64,000 bases of DNA from an uncultured Eubacteriales bacterium (lineage in GTDB: Bacteria > Bacillota > Clostridia > Oscillospirales > CAG-272): contig CAKRQL010000004.1 in assembly GCA_934393265.1 (NCBI GenBank), positions 124,001 through 188,000 of the forward strand. The letters are read 5' to 3'. Each line of letters begins with the position of its first letter. Position 1 is the stretch's first letter. Positions 60,743 to 64,000 of this stretch are shown piece after piece. Below the pieces are notes generated by a model. That model had not been told where the DNA came from. It searched no databases and worked only from the letters and a program-made list of their open reading frames with translations. Both the position numbers and the translations under genes were made by a program.

Positions 60743-60833
60743 GGAGAGATGGCCGAGTTGGTCTAAGGCGCACGACTGGAAATCGTGTAAACCCTAACCG
60801 GTTTCATGGGTTCGAATCCCATTCTCTCCGCCA
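60743..60833 (+). tRNA. tRNA-Ser (anticodon GGA)
   Basis: Class II tRNA with encoded CCA. The acceptor GGAGAGA pairs with TCTCTCC, the anticodon arm ACGAC...ATCGT holds GGA, and a long variable arm (CCCTAACCGGTTTCATGGG region) marks tRNA-Ser. The discriminator base is G. Confidence 0.97.
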
Positions 60834-60842
60834 CCCCCAATG

Positions 60843-60880
60843 CCCGGGTCGGATCTGAAAGTTCGATTCGGGTCTTTTTT
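60843..60880 (+). terminator. Terminator after tRNA-Ser
   Basis: CCCGGGTCGGATCT pairs with AGTTCGATTCGGG using G-U pairs and one bulge, then TCTTTTTT. Confidence 0.75.
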
Positions 60881-60908
60881 ATAGAAAATTCGTACATTCC
60901 GAAAATCA

Positions 60909-60935
60909 AAAGGCAGCCTTTGTGAGACTACCTTT
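60909..60935 (-). terminator. Possible minus-strand terminator
   Basis: As minus-strand RNA, AAAGGTAGTCT pairs with AGGCTGCCTTT using two G-U pairs, followed by TGATTTT. In the plus strand the same positions are C-A mismatches, so the hairpin favours minus-strand transcripts. It would serve the possible short ORF at 60928-61107. Confidence 0.4.
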
Positions 60936-61107
60936 TATAATTTTCGTGGATAAACGGTCTCAAATTTTCACCGGGATTACTCTTCCCCGTCGCCGGAATC
61001 CTTTTTGTCGGAATTTTTTTGATATATCCAGTTATAAAATCGGCTATTTTACGGGCAACCTTATGAATCGGAGTTATTCTGAATATACTGTAAAATGTCT
61101 GATTCAA
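60928..61107 (-). CDS. Possible 59-codon basic ORF (low confidence)
   Basis: A short minus-strand frame from TTG 61107 to TAG at 60928, coding for a basic peptide containing KVARKIADFITGYIKKIP. The stop lies inside the hairpin at 60909-60935, as is seen for small genes with tight terminators. Against it: TTG start, a ribosome-binding site too close to the start, and no known family. Listed because nothing else explains this part of the 485 bp gap. Confidence 0.2.
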   Translation of the reverse strand: MNQTFYSIFRITPIHKVARKIADFITGYIKKIPTKRIPATGKSNPGENLRPFIHENYKR

Positions 61108-61167
61108 TACCTTGCGGCACTGTCAAAGGCGCGGCGCGGGCAGTCCATCACACGATAAGGGCTTTCT

Positions 61168-61223
61168 CAACCTGTGGTTGATAAAAAAACAACACATGGT
61201 TGTAACAGTTCAACCGCCGGTCG
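61168..61223. promoter_or_regulatory. Three phased palindromes upstream of the XRE gene
   Basis: CAACCTGTGGTTG (61168-61180), CAACACATGGTTG (61190-61202) and the weaker CAACCGCCGGTCG (61211-61223) are 13 bp palindromes with the form CAACC-N3-GGTTG. Centres are 22 and 21 bp apart, i.e. two helical turns, so dimers would sit on one face. A further inverted pair, GTAACAG / CTGTTAC (61202-61208 and 61224-61230), frames the third site. A -10-like TATAAT lies at 61248-61253. Likely operators for the adjacent regulator. Confidence 0.5.
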
Positions 61224-61318
61224 CTGTTACTCATTCAGTGCGGGAGTTATAATTATTATGCAAGACGGCGACAGACGATGACTTCCCCGCTTGACATCAG
61301 AACAGAAAGGGACAAAAA

Positions 61319-61804
61319 ATGAAAGAAACATTCGGTCAGAGATTTCAGAGACTCAGAAAAAATGCCGGAATGACGCAGGAGGATGTAGCCTCCAGGCTCA
61401 ACATTTCGGCACAGGCGGTATCAAAATGGGAGAACGATCTCTCAGCGCCTGACTTCTCGGTTCTCACAGAACTTTCGGATATGCTCGGAGTTACCACAGA
61501 CGAGCTGCTCGGAAAAGAGGTAGACAGGACAAAAATAAATCCCACGACACATAATGTCGAAGACATATGTTTCAGGGTGAACATAGTATCTGCGGACGGC
61601 GATAAGGTAAAGCTTAATCTTCCGTTTGCAATACTCAAGGTGTTCGCAGACAGCGGCGCGCAGATGCCGCAAATAAACGGAAAAGACACGCTTTCCGGTA
61701 TAGATCTTAAGCAAATTATCGAGCTTGCGGAACGCGGTGTTATCGGTAAGCTTGTTGAGATTGAAACGGCAGACGGCGACCGCGTCGAAATCGTCGTAGA
61801 GTAG
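61319..61804 (+). CDS. XRE-family regulator with a C-terminal SADGD-type domain
   Basis: Protein of 161 residues. The N-terminal Cro/C1-type helix-turn-helix is at about 8-62 (RLRKNAGMTQEDVASRLNISAQAVSKWE). The C-terminal half (about 80-161) holds a beta strand with VSADGDKVKLNLPF, a helix with DLKQIIELAERGVIGKLVEI and a final ETADGDRVEIVVE. The small protein encoded next (61810) ends in a similar SSSDGDIVKITF strand, so the pair may share a fold or interact. A GAAAGGGAC ribosome-binding site precedes ATG 61319. Autoregulation through the upstream palindromes is inferred. Confidence 0.82.
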   Translation: MKETFGQRFQRLRKNAGMTQEDVASRLNISAQAVSKWENDLSAPDFSVLTELSDMLGVTTDELLGKEVDRTKINPTTHNVEDICFRVNIVSADGDKVKLNLPFAILKVFADSGAQMPQINGKDTLSGIDLKQIIELAERGVIGKLVEIETADGDRVEIVVE

Positions 61805-61809
61805 TTTTT

Positions 61810-62058
61810 ATGAAGATTTTAATTAAAAGCGACGGTAAACGGATACGACTGCTCTGCCCCGATTTCATCATAAAAACCGCTATAGGCAGAAAATGCATTA
61901 CAGCATCGAAAATATGCGGAACGGCAGATAAAAAGGCAGCCAGGACAATTACAAGAGAACTGTATACCGCTATCAGGAGGTATAAGAAAAAACACGGTCC
62001 GCTCTGCCTTGTCGACATAAGTTCTTCCGACGGAGATATTGTAAAAATAACCTTTTGA
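61810..62058 (+). CDS. Small conserved partner of the XRE regulator
   Basis: Basic protein of 82 residues. MKILIKSDGKRIRLLCPDF begins with a strand, the middle is a Lys/Arg-rich helical part (RELYTAIRRYKKKHG) and the end is VDISSSDGDIVKITF. This layout is one I know from small clostridial hypothetical proteins next to XRE regulators. It begins five bases after the regulator's stop with no strong ribosome-binding site, so it is probably translated by coupling. Function unknown. Confidence 0.7.
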   Translation: MKILIKSDGKRIRLLCPDFIIKTAIGRKCITASKICGTADKKAARTITRELYTAIRRYKKKHGPLCLVDISSSDGDIVKITF

Positions 62059-62079
62059 TTATTCCGGATACACAAAACA

Positions 62080-62106
62080 GGACCGCCCGAAAATTTCGGG
62101 CGGTCC
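62080..62106. terminator. Perfect hairpin between convergent genes
   Basis: GGACCGCCCGAAA (62080-62092) / TTTCGGGCGGTCC (62094-62106), a 13 bp inverted repeat. The T tract is weak on both sides. Confidence 0.75.
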
Positions 62107-62154
62107 CTATTAATACTGCGGCAATCATGATTGTGAATGATTGCCGTTTGATTC

Positions 62155-63987
62155 TTAATCAAGCTCTTTTATTCCGGTATAGAGCTCATAATACCTGCCA
62201 TGCTTTTCAAGCAGCTCATCATGAGTACCGCGTTCTATTATCTCGCCGTGCTCAAGAACCATTATGGCGTTCGCATTGCGCACCGTTGAGAGCCTGTGAG
62301 CTATTACGAATGTTGTCCTGTCTTTCATGAGTCTGTCCATACCATGCTCTATATGCCGCTCTGTTCTCGTGTCAACCGACGATGTGGCTTCATCAAGCAC
62401 AAGTATAGGTGCCTTTGAAAGCGCGGCACGGGCAATATTCAGAAGCTGACGTTGACCCTGCGAGAGATTTGCGCCATCTCCCTCTATAACTGTGTCATAG
62501 CCGTGCTCAAGGCGCATGATAAAGCTATGTGCGCTCGCGGTCTTTGCCGCCGCTATCACCTCGTCATCCGTAGCGTCGAGGCGCCCGTACCGTATATTTT
62601 CGCGGATTGTCCCGGTGAAGAGGTGAGTATCCTGGAGGACCATTGCAATATTCTTGCGCAGATATTCCCGCTTATAACCCTTTATCGGGATTCCGTCTAT
62701 AAGTATTTCACCGGAATTTATGTCATAGAAACGGTTAAGGAGATTTGTAATCGTTGTCTTCCCTGCTCCGGTTGAACCGACGAAAGCTATTTTCTGTCCT
62801 GGCTTTGCATAAAGACTTATATTATGAAGTATGGTTTTGTCCGGAACATAGCCGAAGGTCACATCACGCATGACCACATTTCCGGTGATCGGATACTCTT
62901 CCGTCTTGGGGAGGTCGGGTGCCTCCGGCTCCGCGTCGATAACATTGAACACACGCTCCGCACCGGCGAGCGCGGCGAAAATGGACGACATCTGCTGTGA
63001 TATCTGGTTTATCGGCATCGAGAAGTGCCGTGAATAATTTGCAAATACTGTGAGCGCACCGGGAGAAAACGAGCCTGTGCACATCAGCACCCCGCCGACA
63101 CCAACCGTGACAGCATAGCATATCTGACTGGCATTTCCGACTATCGGACCCATAACGCCGCCCCAGAACTGGGCAAAGAACTGCTTATCGCGGAGGTCCT
63201 CATTTATAAGATCAAACTCCTTTTCGCAGACTGTCTCATGGTTGAACACCTTTATAACCTTCTGCCCGCTTACGGTTTCCTCTATATAGCCGTTTACCGC
63301 GCCTATCGCCGCCTGCTGACTCACATAATACTTTGAAGAGCGTTTCGCTATGATATTCCCGAGGAACATGAAGAGCGGAACAAAGAGTACTGTTACAAGC
63401 GTCAGCCACAGGCTCGTTGTTATCATAAAGAGAAATGTACCGATAATGGTTATAACACCGCTCACTATCGAGGTAAGCGAGTTATTCAGCATGACGTCTA
63501 TATTATCTATATCGTTCGTAAAACGGCTCATTATCTCGCCCGTAGGGTGTCCGTCATAATACTTTACCGGGAGAGTCTGCAATTTTGAGAATAGGTCGTT
63601 TCGCAGCGCTTCAATGGAATTTTGCGAAACGGTCAGCATAAACCGCGCCTGAAGATACGAGGACAGTATCGAGACGATGTATATGACCGCAAGCACGCAG
63701 ACGGCGGTGAACACATAAGTCTCTATCCCGGGATTTTCAAATCCAATGATTTTTAAGAGCAAGTCATCGGCTATTTTCTCCGTCATACTGTATTCCGGCA
63801 TATTTCCGGTGACCTCATACGAAATGCGGTTTATTATCGGTGCGAGCATATATGAGCCGCAGAGCGATGTAACCGTAGTCAGCAGCATAAGAAAGAATAC
63901 ACCGACGAGTCTGAATTTATATTTCCCTATATATTTTAGCAGTCTGCCTACGGTTTTTCGTGCGTTTTGAGGTTTTCCTCCACCCAT
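62155..63987 (-). CDS. ABC exporter half-transporter (permease-ATPase fusion)
   Basis: Protein of about 610 residues: six TM helices (about 20-345) and a C-terminal nucleotide-binding domain. Walker A is GSTGAGKTT, the signature LSQGQRQ, Walker B VLVLDEATSS with the catalytic Glu, and the H-loop AHRLST. All catalytic parts are consensus. The start is ATG 63987 (or GTG 63990). Its beginning overlaps a TGA that would end an upstream gene beyond the window edge, so it probably forms a heterodimer with a second half-transporter there, as in BmrCD or TM287/288-type multidrug exporters. Substrate unknown. Confidence 0.9.
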   Translation of the reverse strand: MGGGKPQNARKTVGRLLKYIGKYKFRLVGVFFLMLLTTVTSLCGSYMLAPIINRISYEVTGNMPEYSMTEKIADDLLLKIIGFENPGIETYVFTAVCVLAVIYIVSILSSYLQARFMLTVSQNSIEALRNDLFSKLQTLPVKYYDGHPTGEIMSRFTNDIDNIDVMLNNSLTSIVSGVITIIGTFLFMITTSLWLTLVTVLFVPLFMFLGNIIAKRSSKYYVSQQAAIGAVNGYIEETVSGQKVIKVFNHETVCEKEFDLINEDLRDKQFFAQFWGGVMGPIVGNASQICYAVTVGVGGVLMCTGSFSPGALTVFANYSRHFSMPINQISQQMSSIFAALAGAERVFNVIDAEPEAPDLPKTEEYPITGNVVMRDVTFGYVPDKTILHNISLYAKPGQKIAFVGSTGAGKTTITNLLNRFYDINSGEILIDGIPIKGYKREYLRKNIAMVLQDTHLFTGTIRENIRYGRLDATDDEVIAAAKTASAHSFIMRLEHGYDTVIEGDGANLSQGQRQLLNIARAALSKAPILVLDEATSSVDTRTERHIEHGMDRLMKDRTTFVIAHRLSTVRNANAIMVLEHGEIIERGTHDELLEKHGRYYELYTGIKELD

Positions 63988-64000
63988 CACCCCGGGGCCA

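Noticed and set aside
60922..61158. 78-codon plus-strand frame after tRNA-Ser
   Set aside because: No ribosome-binding site, no family pattern, and it begins within a hairpin.

Overview
The window reads as chromosomal DNA of a low-to-mid GC, spore-forming anaerobe of the Clostridia (Bacillota). The support is a set of sporulation genes (yabP, yabQ, a SpoVB-type flippase, spoIIID, a SleC-type spore protein, a PdaA-type deacetylase), the paired ADP-glucose pyrophosphorylase genes glgC/glgD, HemZ, CdaA and a bifunctional RelA. Many intergenic gaps carry clear sigma-A-like promoters (TTGACA/17 bp/TATAAT type) and strong hairpin terminators. I see no phage, integrase, transposase or CRISPR array. 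No genus can be assigned from the sequence alone.

Layout. 1-1309: 5' part of gltX, running off the left edge. 1476-4292: an orphan sensor histidine kinase and a Y-family polymerase. 4348-7387 (minus): a Crp/Fnr regulator with a NitT/TauT-type ABC importer, all four genes overlapping. 7616-10255: cdaA, a 52-residue membrane protein and a large FAD-dependent dehydrogenase. 10351-16781: recJ, relA, dtd, hemZ. 16881-20142: SpoVB-like flippase, HU, rqcP, then, after a terminator, yabP and yabQ. 20350-30446: a complete glycogen operon, glgB-C-D-A-P plus a GH13 hydrolase, followed by shikimate kinase. 31091-32433 (minus): a DUF3343 protein with a cysteine desulfurase. 32573-33180: an MBL-fold hydrolase broken by a one-base frameshift. 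33203-35655: glnS and comF. 35818-38038 (minus): rpmG-secE-nusG-rplK-rplA. 38246-42387: GT2-GtrA glycosyltransferase, hydroxyacid dehydrogenase, CDF transporter, an unknown 110-residue protein and acyl carrier protein. 42611-42787: tRNA-His and tRNA-Arg. 42857-48190 (minus): NfeD-type OB protein, clpC and three spore peptidoglycan-binding or SleC-type genes. 48440-57185: prs, folD, rpsU, pdaA-like, a YesL-like membrane protein, dacF, pgi, a small P-loop protein and a Cys-rich conserved protein. 57289-60584: a SpoU methyltransferase, spoIIID, an 860 bp gene-poor stretch and lysC. 60743-63987: tRNA-Ser, a possible operator array with an XRE regulator and partner, and an ABC exporter half.

Themes. 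The glycogen operon encodes synthesis (GlgC/D, GlgA, GlgB) and breakdown (GlgP, GH13) in one transcript from a near-consensus promoter. The sporulation genes lie in at least five separate places. Stringent response (RelA), c-di-AMP synthesis (CdaA) and protein quality control (ClpC, RqcP) are also present.

Most worth a second look: a SleC-type spore protein split into two overlapping genes; a cdaA locus where a 52-residue single-TM protein sits where CdaR is expected; a self-contained Crp/Fnr-ABC transport operon with a palindrome at its start site; an XRE/small-protein cassette behind three helically phased palindromes; and the frameshifted MBL hydrolase. I did not find a clearly new defence or mobile system.
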